Below, one piece after another: positions 17,470 through 26,845 of a stretch of 64,000 nucleotides of DNA; positions within the stretch are counted from its first letter, which is position 1; every line of letters begins with the position of its first letter. Location: assembly GCA_937926105.1 (NCBI GenBank), contig CALANS010000028.1, forward strand, positions 241,097 to 305,096. Reading direction: 5' to 3'. A model generated the notes under the pieces. It saw only the letters and a program-made list of their open reading frames with translations. It was not told the DNA's origin and ran no database searches. The position numbers and the translations under genes are program-made. Source of the stretch: an uncultured Actinomycetes bacterium (GTDB lineage Bacteria > Actinomycetota > Actinomycetes > Mycobacteriales > Nakamurellaceae).

Positions 17470-19239
17470 TCAGCGGATCTCGGCGAGAACCGCGCCGGAT
17501 GTGACCGCCGCACCGACCTCGGCGGTCAGTGCGGTGACGGTGCCGTCCTTGTGCGCCGTCACCGGGTTCTCCATCTTCATCGCTTCGACCACGGCAATCA
17601 GGTCGCCGGCCGTCACCGAGTCACCCTTCGCGACCGCCACCTTGACCACGGTGCCCTGCATGGGTGCCGTCACCGCATCACCGCTGGCGGTGCTGGCCGT
17701 CGCCGCGCGGGACCGTCTCCCGCCGGCGGCTCGGACCCGGCCGTTGCCGGCCGCCGCAGCCGAGACCACCAGATCGCCGGGCAGCGACACCTGCACCCGG
17801 CGGCCGTTCACCTCAGCCACCACCACCTGCCTGGCCGGGGGCTGCTGGTCGGATTCGGGCGTGCCACGGTCGTCGCTGTATGGCTCGATCGTGTTCGCGA
17901 ACTCGGTCTCGATCCATCGGGTATGCACCGCGAAATGCCCGTCGGCGGCGGTGAACGCCGGATCGTGCACCACGGCCCGGTCGAACGGCAGCACGGTGGC
18001 CATACCCTCCACGACCATCTCCGCCAGCGCGCGCCGCGCACGTGCCAGCGCCTCGGTGCGGTCCGCGCCGGTGATGATGAGCTTGGCCAGCAGCGAGTCG
18101 AACGCGCCGCCGATCACCGACCCCGATTCCACCCCCGAGTCCAGCCGCACTCCGGGCCCGGTCGGCGCCACGAACCGCGTCACCGTCCCTGGTGCCGGCA
18201 GGAAGTTTCGGCCCGGATCCTCGCCGTTGATGCGGAACTCGATGGAATGCCCACGTGGCTCGGGATCGCTGTGCCAGCGCAGCTTCTCGCCCTCGGCAAT
18301 GCGGAACTGCTCGCGCACCAGGTCGATGCCGCTAGTTTCCTCTGACACCGGATGTTCGACCTGCAGCCGGGTGTTGACCTCCAGGAACGAGATCAGCCCG
18401 TCCTGCCCGACCAGGAACTCCACGGTGCCGGCGCCGTAGTAGCCCGCCTCGGCGCAGATCGCCTTGGCCGCCCGATGAATCGTGGCGCGCTGCTCGTCGG
18501 TCAGAAACGGGGCGGGGGCCTCCTCCACCAGCTTCTGGTAGCGGCGCTGTAGCGAGCAGTCCCGGGTGCCGACCACGATGACCGTGCCGTGCGTGTCGGC
18601 CAGGATCTGTGCCTCCACGTGCCGCGGCCGGTCCAGGTAGCGCTCCACGAAACACTCGCCGCGCCCGAACGCCGTCACCGCCTCCCGCACCGCCGACTCG
18701 TACAGCTCCGGAATCTCGGCCATAGTGCGGGCCACCTTGAGCCCGCGCCCGCCGCCGCCGAACGCCGCCTTGATCGCCACCGGCAGCCCGAACTCCTGCG
18801 CGAACGCGACCACCTCGTCGGCCCCGGACACCGGGTCGGCGGTGCCCGGTACCAGCGGGGCGCCGGCGCGCATGGCGATGTGCCGGGCGGTGACTTTGTC
18901 GCCCAGATCCCGGATGGACTGCGGACTGGGCCCGATCCAGGTTAGCCCGGCCTCCAGCACGGCCTGGGCGAAATCCGCGTTCTCCGAAAGGAACCCGTAT
19001 CCCGGATGGACGGCGTCCGCACCGGAGCGGGCGGCGACGTCGAGCAATCTTGCGACGTCCAGGTAGGAGTCCTTCGGCGTGGATCCGCCCAGCGCGTGGG
19101 CCTCGTCGGCGGTGCGCACGTGCAGCGCGTCGCGATCCGGGTCGGCATAGACGGCTACCGAGCGCAGCCCGGCGTCGCGGGCGGCCCGGGCCACCCGGAC
19201 GGCGATCTCCCCGCGGTTGGCGATCAGCACGGTGTGCAC
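17470..19239 (-). CDS. accA: Acyl-CoA carboxylase alpha subunit (biotin carboxylase + BCCP)
   Basis: A 589-residue AccA3-like protein that carboxylates its own biotin with ATP and bicarbonate, the first step of making malonyl- or methylmalonyl-CoA. The biotin carboxylase domain starts [17 protein letters not shown], with the ATP grasp loop [13 protein letters not shown] near 165-177 and [18 protein letters not shown] near 287. The biotin carboxyl carrier domain is C-terminal and holds the biotinylation motif EAMKMENP, Lys about 555. The Ala-rich linker before it is normal. The gene is the last of accD-accE-maf-accA and lies 25 bp after maf. birA, needed to biotinylate it, is at 44.6 kb. Confidence 0.95.
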   Translation of the reverse strand: MHTVLIANRGEIAVRVARAARDAGLRSVAVYADPDRDALHVRTADEAHALGGSTPKDSYLDVARLLDVAARSGADAVHPGYGFLSENADFAQAVLEAGLTWIGPSPQSIRDLGDKVTARHIAMRAGAPLVPGTADPVSGADEVVAFAQEFGLPVAIKAAFGGGGRGLKVARTMAEIPELYESAVREAVTAFGRGECFVERYLDRPRHVEAQILADTHGTVIVVGTRDCSLQRRYQKLVEEAPAPFLTDEQRATIHRAAKAICAEAGYYGAGTVEFLVGQDGLISFLEVNTRLQVEHPVSEETSGIDLVREQFRIAEGEKLRWHSDPEPRGHSIEFRINGEDPGRNFLPAPGTVTRFVAPTGPGVRLDSGVESGSVIGGAFDSLLAKLIITGADRTEALARARRALAEMVVEGMATVLPFDRAVVHDPAFTAADGHFAVHTRWIETEFANTIEPYSDDRGTPESDQQPPARQVVVAEVNGRRVQVSLPGDLVVSAAAAGNGRVRAAGGRRSRAATASTASGDAVTAPMQGTVVKVAVAKGDSVTAGDLIAVVEAMKMENPVTAHKDGTVTALTAEVGAAVTSGAVLAEIR

Positions 19240-19264
19240 GGTGAGTCCCTTCGTTGCGGGCGCG

Positions 19265-19942
19265 TCATGGCGACCGCCAGAGGTCGGTGACGGTGACGTC
19301 GACGTCGGTCAGTAGCCGGCGCAGCAGTGGCAGCGACAGGCCGACCACGCAGGACGGATCCCCGGCGATGCCGTCGACGAACCAGCCGCCCAGCCCGTCG
19401 ATGGTGAACGCGCCGGCCACCCCGAGCGGCTCGCCGGAGTCGATGTAGGCGGTGATCTCCTCGATGCTCGGAGTGCCGAACCGGACCGTGGTGGCGGCGG
19501 TACCGACGGCGCTGCCGACCACCCGGGCCGCGCGGACTCGCAGCACCGCGAGCCCGGACAGCAGGGTGCCGGTGCGGCCGGCCTGGGCGTCCCACCGGCG
19601 CAGCGCCTCGTCCCGGGTGCGCGGCTTTCCCTGCAGGCGCTCGTCCAACAGCAGCATCGAGTCGCCGCCGATGACCACCGCGTCGGCGAGGGATGCGGGG
19701 TCGTGGGCGCCGCCCGAGCCGTGATCGCGCACGACCGCCTCCGCCTTGGCCCCGGCCAGCGCGGCAACCAGGTCCTCCGGTTCGGCGTCGGCGTGCCGGG
19801 CCATCAGGGCTTCCTCGTCCACGCCGGAGACCAGCACGACCGGGTCGAGGCCGGCGCCGCGCAGCACCGACAGCCGGCCGGTCGACGCGGAGGCCAGCAC
19901 CACCGTCGGTGCTCGTCGACCGGTGCGGGTGCCCGGTGGCAT
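19265..19942 (-). CDS. maf: Maf-family nucleoside triphosphate pyrophosphatase
   Basis: A 225-residue protein that probably hydrolyses non-canonical nucleotides. It starts [19 protein letters not shown] near residue 12 (family consensus LASxSPRR), and [19 protein letters not shown] near 92 is the acidic catalytic segment. The C-terminal [31 protein letters not shown] is complete. The ATG at 19942 sits just before the family begins. In-frame alternatives are three GTG codons inside an 84-bp repeat, the first at 20164 overlapping the accE stop (GTGA). If used, they would add up to 74 low-complexity residues. The order accD-accE-maf-accA is usual in actinobacteria. Confidence 0.88.
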   Translation of the reverse strand: MPPGTRTGRRAPTVVLASASTGRLSVLRGAGLDPVVLVSGVDEEALMARHADAEPEDLVAALAGAKAEAVVRDHGSGGAHDPASLADAVVIGGDSMLLLDERLQGKPRTRDEALRRWDAQAGRTGTLLSGLAVLRVRAARVVGSAVGTAATTVRFGTPSIEEITAYIDSGEPLGVAGAFTIDGLGGWFVDGIAGDPSCVVGLSLPLLRRLLTDVDVTVTDLWRSP

Positions 19943-20170
19943 CTCGGCGCCTGCGACTTCGTCGCGACGGCGCCCGTTCGCTCCGGCGTCGCTCACGGTG
20001 CCGGATTGTTCGCTCCGCGCTCCGCTCTCGGCGCCTGCGACTTCGTCGCGACGGCGCTCGTTCGCTCCGGCGTCGCTCACGGTGCCGGATTGGTCGCTCC
20101 GCGCTCCGCTCTCGGCGCCTGCGACTTCGTCGCGACGGCGCTCGTTCGCTCCGGCGTCGCTCACGGTGCC
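19943..20170. repeat. 84-bp tandem repeat at the accE/maf junction (2.7 copies)
   Basis: Units begin at 19943, 20027 and 20111, exactly 84 bp apart; the third is cut at about 20170. Copies differ by a few bases (for example CGCCCGTTCG against CGCTCGTTCG). On the minus strand each unit has GTGAGCGACGCCGGAGCG and could start or extend Maf in frame, as 84 is a multiple of three. The encoded unit begins [19 protein letters not shown]. The last copy provides the accE stop as TGA within GTGA. The repeat is G+C rich with GAGCG/CGCTC mirrored blocks, like the 64-bp repeat at 48.5 kb. Confidence 0.95.
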
Positions 20171-20493
20171 AGCCCCGACGCCCACCAGGCATGCGGTCCG
20201 GGCGTGGCGGGGGCGATCCGGAACCGGGGGTCGCCCCAGCATGCGCGCGGTGTGGCAGGCCCCGATCCGGCGGTCGCGGCGCGCGCGGCGATCGCCGTCA
20301 GGATCGTCACCACTACCGCGGCGTCCTCGTCGTCCCGGCCGAGCCCCGCCCGCACGGCGGCCGGTGCCGCCGCCCCCGCGTTCGCAAGTGCCCCCGCCCC
20401 CGGATCCGCGTGCTTATTTGCGATCTGCGTGCACAATGGGACACGCGAATCGCCAACGGGCACGCGGATCGACGTCGGGCTGCTGTGCGTCAC
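20161..20493 (-). CDS. accE: Acyl-CoA carboxylase epsilon subunit
   Basis: A 110-residue small protein that likely bridges the alpha and beta carboxylase subunits. The C-terminal half carries the epsilon pattern [14 protein letters not shown], then CWGDPRFR and [10 protein letters not shown], as in actinobacterial AccE proteins. The GTG start at 20493 overlaps the accD stop by 4 bp. The N-terminal 50 residues are unusual: [29 protein letters not shown] and a Gly/Ala stretch make it longer than the typical 60-90. The stop codon overlaps the first GTG of the repeat leading into maf. Assigned by motif and by its place between accD and maf. Confidence 0.8.
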   Translation of the reverse strand: MTHSSPTSIRVPVGDSRVPLCTQIANKHADPGAGALANAGAAAPAAVRAGLGRDDEDAAVVVTILTAIAARAATAGSGPATPRACWGDPRFRIAPATPGPHAWWASGLAP

Positions 20494-22151
20494 AGCGGGA
20501 TGTTCCCGTGCTTGCGCGGGGGCAGGGTCTCCCGCTTGTCGGCCAGCGCGCGCAGGGCGCGGGCCAGCGTCACCCGGGTCTGTGACGGCGCGATCACCTG
20601 GTCGACATACCCCCGGTCCGCCGCGACATACGGATTGGCCAGCGCATCCTCGTACTCGGTCTGCAGCCGCGAGCGCAGCGCTTCGACGTCCTCGCCCCGC
20701 TCCGCGGCCGCCCGAAGCTCCTTGCGGTACAGCACGTTCACCGCGCCCTGTGCCCCGACCACGGCGATCTGTGCCGTCGGCCAGGCGAGGTTCACGTCCG
20801 CGCCCAGGTGCTTGGAGCCCATCACGTCGTACGCGCCACCGTAGGCCTTGCGGGTGATCACGGTCAGCAGCGGCACCGTTGCCTCGGCGTAGGCGTAGAT
20901 CAGCTTCGCGCCGCGCCGGATGATGCCGTTCCACTCCTGATCCGTACCGGGCAGGAAGCCTGGCACGTCCACGAATGTCACCACCGGGATGTTGAACGCG
21001 TCGCAGGTCCGCACGAACCGGGCGGCCTTCTCCGAGGCGTTGATGTCCAGCGTGCCGGCCAGGTGGGTCGGCTGGTTGCCCACCACACCCACGCTGCGCC
21101 CGTCGATCCGGCCGAACCCGACCACGATGTTCGGCGCATACAGCTCCTGGACTTGCAGGAACTCACCGTCGTCCAGCACCGCGGTGATCGCCGCCGTCAT
21201 GTCGTAGGGCTGGTTCGGCGAGTCCGGGATCAGCGAGTCCAGCGCGAGGTCCCCATCACCGACCTCCAGGTCGCCCGCCGACTCGGTCGGCGCGACGGAC
21301 AGGTTGTTCGACGGCAAGTAGGAAAGCAGCGCCCGCACGTAGTCAATGGCGTCGTCCTCGTCGGCGGCCAGGTAGTGCGCGTTGCCGGAGCGGGTGTTGT
21401 GCGTGCGGGCACCGCCCAGGTCCTCCAGCGTGACGTCCTCGCCCGTCACCGTTTTGACCACGTCCGGCCCGGTGATGAACATCTGCGACGTTCCGTCCAC
21501 CATTACCACGAAGTCGGTGAGGGCGGGGGAGTACACGTGCCCGCCGGCGGCCGCCCCCATGATCAGCGAGATCTGCGGTACCACCCCGGACAGGTGCACG
21601 TTGCGCCGGAAGATCTCGGCGTACAGCCCGAGCGAGACGACGCCCTCCTGGATGCGCGCCCCGCCGCCCTCGTTGATCCCGACGATGGGCCGGCCGGTGC
21701 GGGCGGCGAAGTCCATCACCTTGACGATCTTCTCGCCGTACACCTCGCCGAGGGATCCGCCGAACACCGTCACATCCTGGGAGAACACGGCGATCTCGCG
21801 ACCGTCCACGGTGCCGAACCCGGTCACCACGCCATCCCCGTAGGGCCGTTTCTGCTCCATTCCGAACGCCGTCGAGCGGTGCCGGGCGAACGCGTCGAAC
21901 TCGACGAACGAGCCCGGATCCAGCAGCATCTCCAGCCGCTCCCGGGCCGTCTTGCGACCCCGGGCGTGCTGCCGTTCGATCGCCTGGGCCGACCCCGCAT
22001 GGATGTGCTGACTGATCCGGCGGTCCAGGTCGGCGAGCTTGCCGGCAGTGGTGTGCGGTGCGGTGACGGCATCCGGCCCGTCGGGCGTCACCGATTCGAC
22101 GGGCGGCCGGCCGACCGGTTCGCCGCCTTGGCCCGACCCTGCAGATGACAT
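20490..22151 (-). CDS. accD: Acyl-CoA carboxylase beta subunit (carboxyltransferase)
   Basis: A 553-residue carboxyltransferase, close to AccD5 of mycobacteria, which moves CO2 from biotin to acetyl- or propionyl-CoA. The N-terminal half has [10 protein letters not shown] and [28 protein letters not shown], then [18 protein letters not shown], the oxyanion Gly-Gly loop near 165. The C-terminal half has [35 protein letters not shown] and the second oxyanion loop [14 protein letters not shown]. It is the first structural gene of the carboxylase operon; a MarR-like gene stops 76 bp upstream. AccD and AccA usually form the complex with AccE. Choice between acetyl- and propionyl-CoA is not decided by sequence reading alone. 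Confidence 0.95.
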   Translation of the reverse strand: MSSAGSGQGGEPVGRPPVESVTPDGPDAVTAPHTTAGKLADLDRRISQHIHAGSAQAIERQHARGRKTARERLEMLLDPGSFVEFDAFARHRSTAFGMEQKRPYGDGVVTGFGTVDGREIAVFSQDVTVFGGSLGEVYGEKIVKVMDFAARTGRPIVGINEGGGARIQEGVVSLGLYAEIFRRNVHLSGVVPQISLIMGAAAGGHVYSPALTDFVVMVDGTSQMFITGPDVVKTVTGEDVTLEDLGGARTHNTRSGNAHYLAADEDDAIDYVRALLSYLPSNNLSVAPTESAGDLEVGDGDLALDSLIPDSPNQPYDMTAAITAVLDDGEFLQVQELYAPNIVVGFGRIDGRSVGVVGNQPTHLAGTLDINASEKAARFVRTCDAFNIPVVTFVDVPGFLPGTDQEWNGIIRRGAKLIYAYAEATVPLLTVITRKAYGGAYDVMGSKHLGADVNLAWPTAQIAVVGAQGAVNVLYRKELRAAAERGEDVEALRSRLQTEYEDALANPYVAADRGYVDQVIAPSQTRVTLARALRALADKRETLPPRKHGNIPL

Positions 22152-22227
22152 GGCGGGAGACTATCGAAGGGCCCGGTGGGCGACGAGGGCGGCGGTCGGG
22201 CCGGCCGTCTTGTCGGCTGCCGCCCGG

Positions 22228-22854
22228 TCAGCCGGCCATCCGATTAGCCGTGACGATGCCGCGGTGCGGGACCTGGCGCCGAGCGTGAGTCGCCGCGGCC
22301 GGGGTGTCCGCCTGTGCGGGCTCGGGCGAGGCGGCGGCGTACGGATCGCCGGAGTTGTCTTCATTGCCGTGCCCGGCTGCATCCGGCTGGTCCGGCGCGG
22401 CGCCGAGGTCGTCGTCGCCCGGCAGTAGGCCGCTGAACTGCTCGGACAGGTTCTCCAGGAATTCGTCGGATAGATGCAGTGCCGCTGCCACCATGTGCAG
22501 CTCCGCCAGGTGGGTCTCGGCGAGTGCCGCGATGACCTCGTGCCCGCGGGGGGACAGCGCGATGCGCACCACGCGCTGGTCGTGCGGGTCGATGCTGCGC
22601 ACCACCAGCCCGGCGCGTTGTGCTCGATTCGCCAGGCCGACCGCGCTGTGCTGACGGATCTGGAGCGCCGTCGCCAGGTCGGAGATGCTGGGCGGCGCGC
22701 CGGAGGGCCGCACCCGGATCGCCAGCAGTAACTGGGCCTGTTGCGGTGCCAGGCCGAACCGCGCGGCATGTCCCGCGCTCCACTGCAGGTAATGACGCAG
22801 CGCGCAGCGGAACGCGAACAGCACCTGATACTGCTGCTGGGATAGTTCCGCCAT
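22228..22854 (-). CDS. MarR-like regulator upstream of the carboxylase operon
   Basis: A 208-residue protein. The first 140 residues form a MarR-type winged helix: QQYQVLFAFRCALRHYLQW, then LAPQQAQLLLAIRVRPSGAPPSISDLATALQIRQHSAVGLANRAQRAGLVVRSIDPHDQR and VRIALSPRGHEVIAAL. The remaining 65 residues are low-complexity (DDDLGAAPDQPDAAGHGNEDN, then Ala/Pro/Glu), longer than in typical MarR proteins. It is transcribed in the same direction as accD, 76 bp upstream, so it may regulate the carboxylase genes. It is divergent from dxs. Ligand and targets are unknown. Confidence 0.85.
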   Translation of the reverse strand: MAELSQQQYQVLFAFRCALRHYLQWSAGHAARFGLAPQQAQLLLAIRVRPSGAPPSISDLATALQIRQHSAVGLANRAQRAGLVVRSIDPHDQRVVRIALSPRGHEVIAALAETHLAELHMVAAALHLSDEFLENLSEQFSGLLPGDDDLGAAPDQPDAAGHGNEDNSGDPYAAASPEPAQADTPAAATHARRQVPHRGIVTANRMAG

Positions 22855-23083
22855 CGGTCACCTCGGTGGTCGCAGACCGGTCCTGCCGGCGGCGGGACGG
22901 TGCGACTACGGGGTCTGGCCGGTAGCCCGTCACCGGCGGGTCCCTCCATTGTTCACCCGGCTGCGCCGTTTCGCAGGCCCTGCCGCGCGCCGCCCGCGCG
23001 TCGGCCAGGATGACTCGGGTCCCGCCCAGGCTCCAGGTTGAATCTTCACCCATTCGCCGCACAGACCGCCGCGGGCCCGGGGG

Positions 23084-23101
23084 CGAGAAACAGTTGTCTC
23101 G
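23084..23101. promoter_or_regulatory. Imperfect palindrome upstream of the dxs/hopanoid operon
   Basis: The 18-bp stretch CGAGAAACAGTTGTCTCG has 5-bp mirrored ends (CGAGA/TCTCG) about an 8-bp centre. It lies 40 bp upstream of the dxs ATG, directly before TACGAT (23105-23110), a plausible -10. A bound repressor here could control the whole hopanoid operon. The palindrome is short and may be chance. Confidence 0.35.
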
Positions 23102-23139
23102 TCTTACGATAGGTTCGAGCCGCACTTCCGGAGGTACCC

Positions 23140-25029
23140 ATGGAATTGCTCGATATGCTCCATGACGCGGACGATGTCCGGAAGGTTCCCGCGCACCAGC
23201 TGGCCGAGCTCGCCGGCCAGATCCGCGGCTTCCTGATCGACTCGGTCTGCTCCTCCGGCGGGCACTTGGGCCCCAACCTTGGTGTGGTGGAACTCACCAT
23301 CGCATTGCATCGGGTGTTCCGCTCGCCCGAGACGCCGATCATCTTCGACACCGGCCACCAGTCGTACGTGCACAAGATCCTCACCGGCCGCCGGGAGGGC
23401 ATGGCCAAGCTGCGGGTGGCGGGCGGGCTGTCCGGCTACCCCAACCGGCGTGAATCGGTGCACGACGTGGTCGAGAATTCGCACGCATCCACCGCGCTGT
23501 CCTACGCGGACGGCATGGCGGTCGCCTTTGCGCTGGCCGGCCGGCAGTCCCCGGTGGTGGCGGTGATCGGCGACGGCACGCTGACCGGCGGTCCGGCCCT
23601 GGAGGCGCTGAACAACATCGGGGCCGCGGGTCGCAATGTCATCGTGGTGCTCAACGACAACGGCCGGTCGTATTCCCCCACGGCCGGCGGCTTCGCCCGG
23701 CATCTGGCGCGGCTGATCGACCGGGCGGGCTACCGCGGGGTCGTCGATCGGCTGGCCGGCGCCGACCGCCCGGCGGACACCGGCCTGCCCGAGGGGGGAC
23801 CGGCGGGGATCTTCGGCGCACTCGGATTCGACTATCTGGGTCCGGTGGACGGGCACGACATTCCTGCCCTGGAGCGCGCCTTTGATGCCGCCGGCCGCCG
23901 CGGCGGTCCGGTGGTGGTGCACTGCCGGACCATCAAGGGCCGGGGATTCGCGCCGGCCGAGGCCGATCCAGCCGATCGCATGCACACCGTCGGCCAGATC
24001 AGCCCCGTCACCGGGCGCCCGGTGCACGATCCCACCGCAACCTGGACCGATGCCTTCTCCGGGGCCCTGCTGGAGATCGGGGCGCGGCGCGACGACGTGG
24101 TCGCGATCTCCGCGGCCATGCTCGGGCCGACCGGCCTCGGGCCGTTTGCGGAGGCGTTCCCGGATCGCTGTTTCGATGTGGGAATCGCGGAGGCGCACGC
24201 CGTGACGTCGGCTGCCGGGATGGCGATGGCCGGACGGCATCCGGTGGTCGCGCTGTACGCCACGTTTGCCGGACGCGCCTTCGACCAGACGCTGCTCGAC
24301 GTGGGGCTGCACCGGCTGCCGGTGACGATGGTGCTGGACCGCGCCGGCATCACCGGACCGGACGGCCCCAGCCATCACGGCATGTGGGACCTGGCGATGC
24401 TGGGCATCGTGCCGGGCATCCGGATCGCGGCGCCGCGGGATGCCGCGTCCTTGCGCGAGGAGCTCGCCGAGGCAGTGGACACCGCGACCGGCCCCACGGT
24501 GCTGCGGTATCCGAAGGCAAGCATGGGTCCTGCGGTGCCCGCGGTCGGCCGGGTCGGCGGCGTGGACCTGCTGCGGGCGCCCGACGCCGCCGAGGTCCTG
24601 GTGGTCGGCACCGGTGCGTTGTGCACCGTCGCCATCGATGCTGCGGAACTGCTGGCCGGCGAAGGGATCTCGTGCACCGTAGTGGATCCGCGCTGGGTGC
24701 TGCCGGCGGATCCGGCGCTGGCCGGGCTCGCCGCGAAGCACTGCTTGGTCATCACCGTGGAGGACGGTGTGCGGGTCGGCGGGGTGGGCTCGCACCTGGC
24801 GGCCCTGCTGCAGGATCACCAGGTGCCGGTCCCGGTGCGTACCTTGGGCTTGCCCGCCGAGTTCATCCCGCAGGGCTCCCGCACCGAGTTGCTGGCCCGG
24901 TACGGGTTGGATGCCGAGGGAATCGCCGCCTGCATCCGAGCGGCCGTACCGACCGCCGCGGGCCACCGGCGCGCCACCGGGACGCGGCTGGGGGAGGCGT
25001 CCTATGCCTGGCAGCGGAGCGCTGGGTAG
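23140..25029 (+). CDS. dxs: 1-deoxy-D-xylulose-5-phosphate synthase (hopanoid-cluster copy)
   Basis: A 629-residue thiamine-diphosphate enzyme joining pyruvate and glyceraldehyde 3-phosphate in the MEP pathway. Family motifs include CSSGGHLGPNLGVVELTIALH near residue 45, FDTGHQSYVHKILTGR near 70, the TPP motif VIGDGTLTGGPALEALNN near 145-162 and DRAGITGPDGPSHHGMWD near 405. Length fits. Some otherwise conserved positions differ: NDNGRSYSPTAGG replaces the usual NDNxxSISxNVG. It begins the hopanoid operon with a CCGGAGGT site, and hpnC starts directly after its stop. As the first gene of a terpenoid operon, it is likely a dedicated second copy that raises precursor supply. Confidence 0.93.
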   Translation: MELLDMLHDADDVRKVPAHQLAELAGQIRGFLIDSVCSSGGHLGPNLGVVELTIALHRVFRSPETPIIFDTGHQSYVHKILTGRREGMAKLRVAGGLSGYPNRRESVHDVVENSHASTALSYADGMAVAFALAGRQSPVVAVIGDGTLTGGPALEALNNIGAAGRNVIVVLNDNGRSYSPTAGGFARHLARLIDRAGYRGVVDRLAGADRPADTGLPEGGPAGIFGALGFDYLGPVDGHDIPALERAFDAAGRRGGPVVVHCRTIKGRGFAPAEADPADRMHTVGQISPVTGRPVHDPTATWTDAFSGALLEIGARRDDVVAISAAMLGPTGLGPFAEAFPDRCFDVGIAEAHAVTSAAGMAMAGRHPVVALYATFAGRAFDQTLLDVGLHRLPVTMVLDRAGITGPDGPSHHGMWDLAMLGIVPGIRIAAPRDAASLREELAEAVDTATGPTVLRYPKASMGPAVPAVGRVGGVDLLRAPDAAEVLVVGTGALCTVAIDAAELLAGEGISCTVVDPRWVLPADPALAGLAAKHCLVITVEDGVRVGGVGSHLAALLQDHQVPVPVRTLGLPAEFIPQGSRTELLARYGLDAEGIAACIRAAVPTAAGHRRATGTRLGEASYAWQRSAG

Positions 25030-25902
25030 GTGATGGGGGTGACGGGATTCACCGAAACGGCCGCGCCGGAACTTCGGCTGCCGGATGCCCCGCGCAAGCG
25101 GATCGACGGGGAGAACTTTCCGGTGGCGCTGCGGCTGCTGCCGGCTCGGGTGCGGCGCGGACTGCTGGCGCTGTACGCCTACGCCCGGTACGTCGACGAC
25201 ATCGGCGACGAGTTCGACGGTCCGCGGATCCGGGCCCTGGAGCAGATTCGGGCGCAGGTCGAGGTGCTCTACGACGGCGGGCGGCCTGAGCTGCCTGCGG
25301 TCGCCGGGCTGGCGGTGCTGCGCGAGGAGTTCCGGGTTCCGGCCCAGCCGTTCCTGGACCTGGTGCAGGCGAATCTGGCCGACCAGCAGGTGTTTCGATA
25401 TGCCACGTTCCCCGACTTGCTCGACTACTGCCGGCTGTCGGCGAGCCCGGTGGGCCGGGTGGTGCTGCGCATCATCGGAGCTGGCGCCGAGCATCTGGCC
25501 GAACTGTCCGACCGGATCTGCACGGGCCTGCAGATCGTCGAGCACCTGCAGGATGTCGGCGAGGATTTCCGGGCCGGCCGGGTGTACCTGCCCGGGGCGG
25601 ACATGGCCAGGTTCCAGGTCACCGAGCCGATGCTGGCCCAGCGCACCGCGCCGGCGCCCGTTCGCGAGTTGGTCCGCTACGAGTTGGACCGGGCCTCGGC
25701 CTACCTGGAGGCAGGCTCTCCTTTGGTATCCGCCCTGCGCGGGCCCGGCCGGCTGGCGGTCGCCGGTTTCCTGGCCGGCGGTCGAGCGGCCGTGCGGGCG
25801 GTCCGGGCGGCCGAGTACGACGTGCTGGGTGTCGACTGCTCCCCGTCGAAGCGCGGGCTGCTGGTCGCCCTTCTCCGCTCGACCGTGCGGACCGCCGGAT
25901 GA
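25030..25902 (+). CDS. hpnC: Squalene synthase-like HpnC (hydroxysqualene synthase)
   Basis: A 290-residue trans-isoprenyl synthase. HpnC is known to convert presqualene diphosphate to hydroxysqualene in the three-step HpnC/D/E route to squalene. The first Asp motif is RYVDDIGDEF (Asp about 56-60) and the second is EHLQDVGEDF near 176, the variant distinguishing HpnC. ENFPVALRLLPARVRRGLLALYAYAR is the N-terminal signature. Starts at GTG 25030 or ATG 25033 directly follow the dxs stop; the upstream GGAG suits either. hpnD follows after 67 bp. The protein is cytosolic and peripherally associated with membrane. Confidence 0.93.
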   Translation: MMGVTGFTETAAPELRLPDAPRKRIDGENFPVALRLLPARVRRGLLALYAYARYVDDIGDEFDGPRIRALEQIRAQVEVLYDGGRPELPAVAGLAVLREEFRVPAQPFLDLVQANLADQQVFRYATFPDLLDYCRLSASPVGRVVLRIIGAGAEHLAELSDRICTGLQIVEHLQDVGEDFRAGRVYLPGADMARFQVTEPMLAQRTAPAPVRELVRYELDRASAYLEAGSPLVSALRGPGRLAVAGFLAGGRAAVRAVRAAEYDVLGVDCSPSKRGLLVALLRSTVRTAG

Positions 25903-25969
25903 TGGGCGGGATCGATGGCGGTGATGGGGCCGTGACGACGCCGTCGACCGGGACGGGGGTGTCGCGGCG

Positions 25970-26845
25970 ATGAATGTCGACACCGCCTACGCCGCGTGCC
26001 AGGCGATCACCCGGGGCGAGGCGCGCAACTTCTCCTACGGGATTGCCCTGCTGGCGCCGGCGCAACGGCGCGCGATGGCGGCCGTCTACGCGGCGGCCCG
26101 CCGGATCGACGACATCGGGGACGGGGACCTGCCCGACCAGCAGAAGGTGGCGGCGCTGGGGGCGCTGCGCGCCTCGTTGCTGGCGGTGCGCGATGCGCAG
26201 CGCCCGGCGGCAGATACCGTCGACCCGGTGCTGGTCGCATTGGCGGATGCTGCACAGCGATTTCCGTTGCCGCTGACCGCCTTCGGCGAGATTGTGGACG
26301 GATGCTTGGCGGACGTGACGGTGCACTCCTACCAGACATTCACCGAGCTGGTGGAGTACTGCCGGTGTGTGGCCGGGGCAGTGGGCCGGCTGTCGGTGGG
26401 CATCTACCGGCCGCGGCTGCTGGAACAGGCGTGGGAGCCGGCCGACGCGCTGGGGGTCGGGTTGCAGATCACTAACATCCTGCGTGACGTCCGGGAGGAC
26501 CGGCTGGCGGGCCGGGTCTACCTGCCCGCGGAGGATCTGGAGCGGTTCGGCTGCCGCCTGGAGGTGGACGGCGACGGGAATCTCACCGATCCGCCGGAGG
26601 CGTTCGCGGCGCTGGTGCGGTTCGAGGCGGATCGGGCGCAGATGTGGTACGACCGCGGGTCGGCGCTGCTGCCGCTGCTCGATCGCCGCAGCGCCGCCTG
26701 CACCGCGGCGATGGCCGGCATCTACCACCGGCTGCTGGGCATTATCTCCGCCGACCCGGAGGCGATCCGCGCCCGGCGGGTGTCGCTGCCCGCCCCGCAG
26801 AAGGCCGCCGTGGCGGCCCGCGCATTGGCCAAGGGGGCGTGGTGA
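25970..26845 (+). CDS. hpnD: Presqualene diphosphate synthase HpnD
   Basis: A 291-residue enzyme that condenses two farnesyl diphosphates to presqualene diphosphate. The N-terminus has the HpnD motif RNFSYGIALLAPAQRRAM, and the first Asp motif is RRIDDIGDGD (Asp about 47-51). The second is QITNILRDVREDRLAGRVYLPAEDL near 160-184, the Mg2+ and diphosphate site. All catalytic features are complete. The ATG at 25970 follows a GGGGTGTCGCGGCG stretch; other starts in the 67-bp gap after hpnC are possible. Its stop overlaps the hpnE start (GTGA). Confidence 0.94.
   Translation: MNVDTAYAACQAITRGEARNFSYGIALLAPAQRRAMAAVYAAARRIDDIGDGDLPDQQKVAALGALRASLLAVRDAQRPAADTVDPVLVALADAAQRFPLPLTAFGEIVDGCLADVTVHSYQTFTELVEYCRCVAGAVGRLSVGIYRPRLLEQAWEPADALGVGLQITNILRDVREDRLAGRVYLPAEDLERFGCRLEVDGDGNLTDPPEAFAALVRFEADRAQMWYDRGSALLPLLDRRSAACTAAMAGIYHRLLGIISADPEAIRARRVSLPAPQKAAVAARALAKGAW

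Noticed and set aside
19943..20170. CRISPR array at the 84-bp repeat
   Set aside because: Units are directly adjacent without spacers, and no cas genes are near.
23104..25983. Long open frame on the minus strand opposite dxs and hpnC
   Set aside because: It is composed of His, Arg, Gly and Pro in the pattern of antisense frames in high-GC DNA and has no recognisable domain; the plus strand encodes clear dxs and hpnC.
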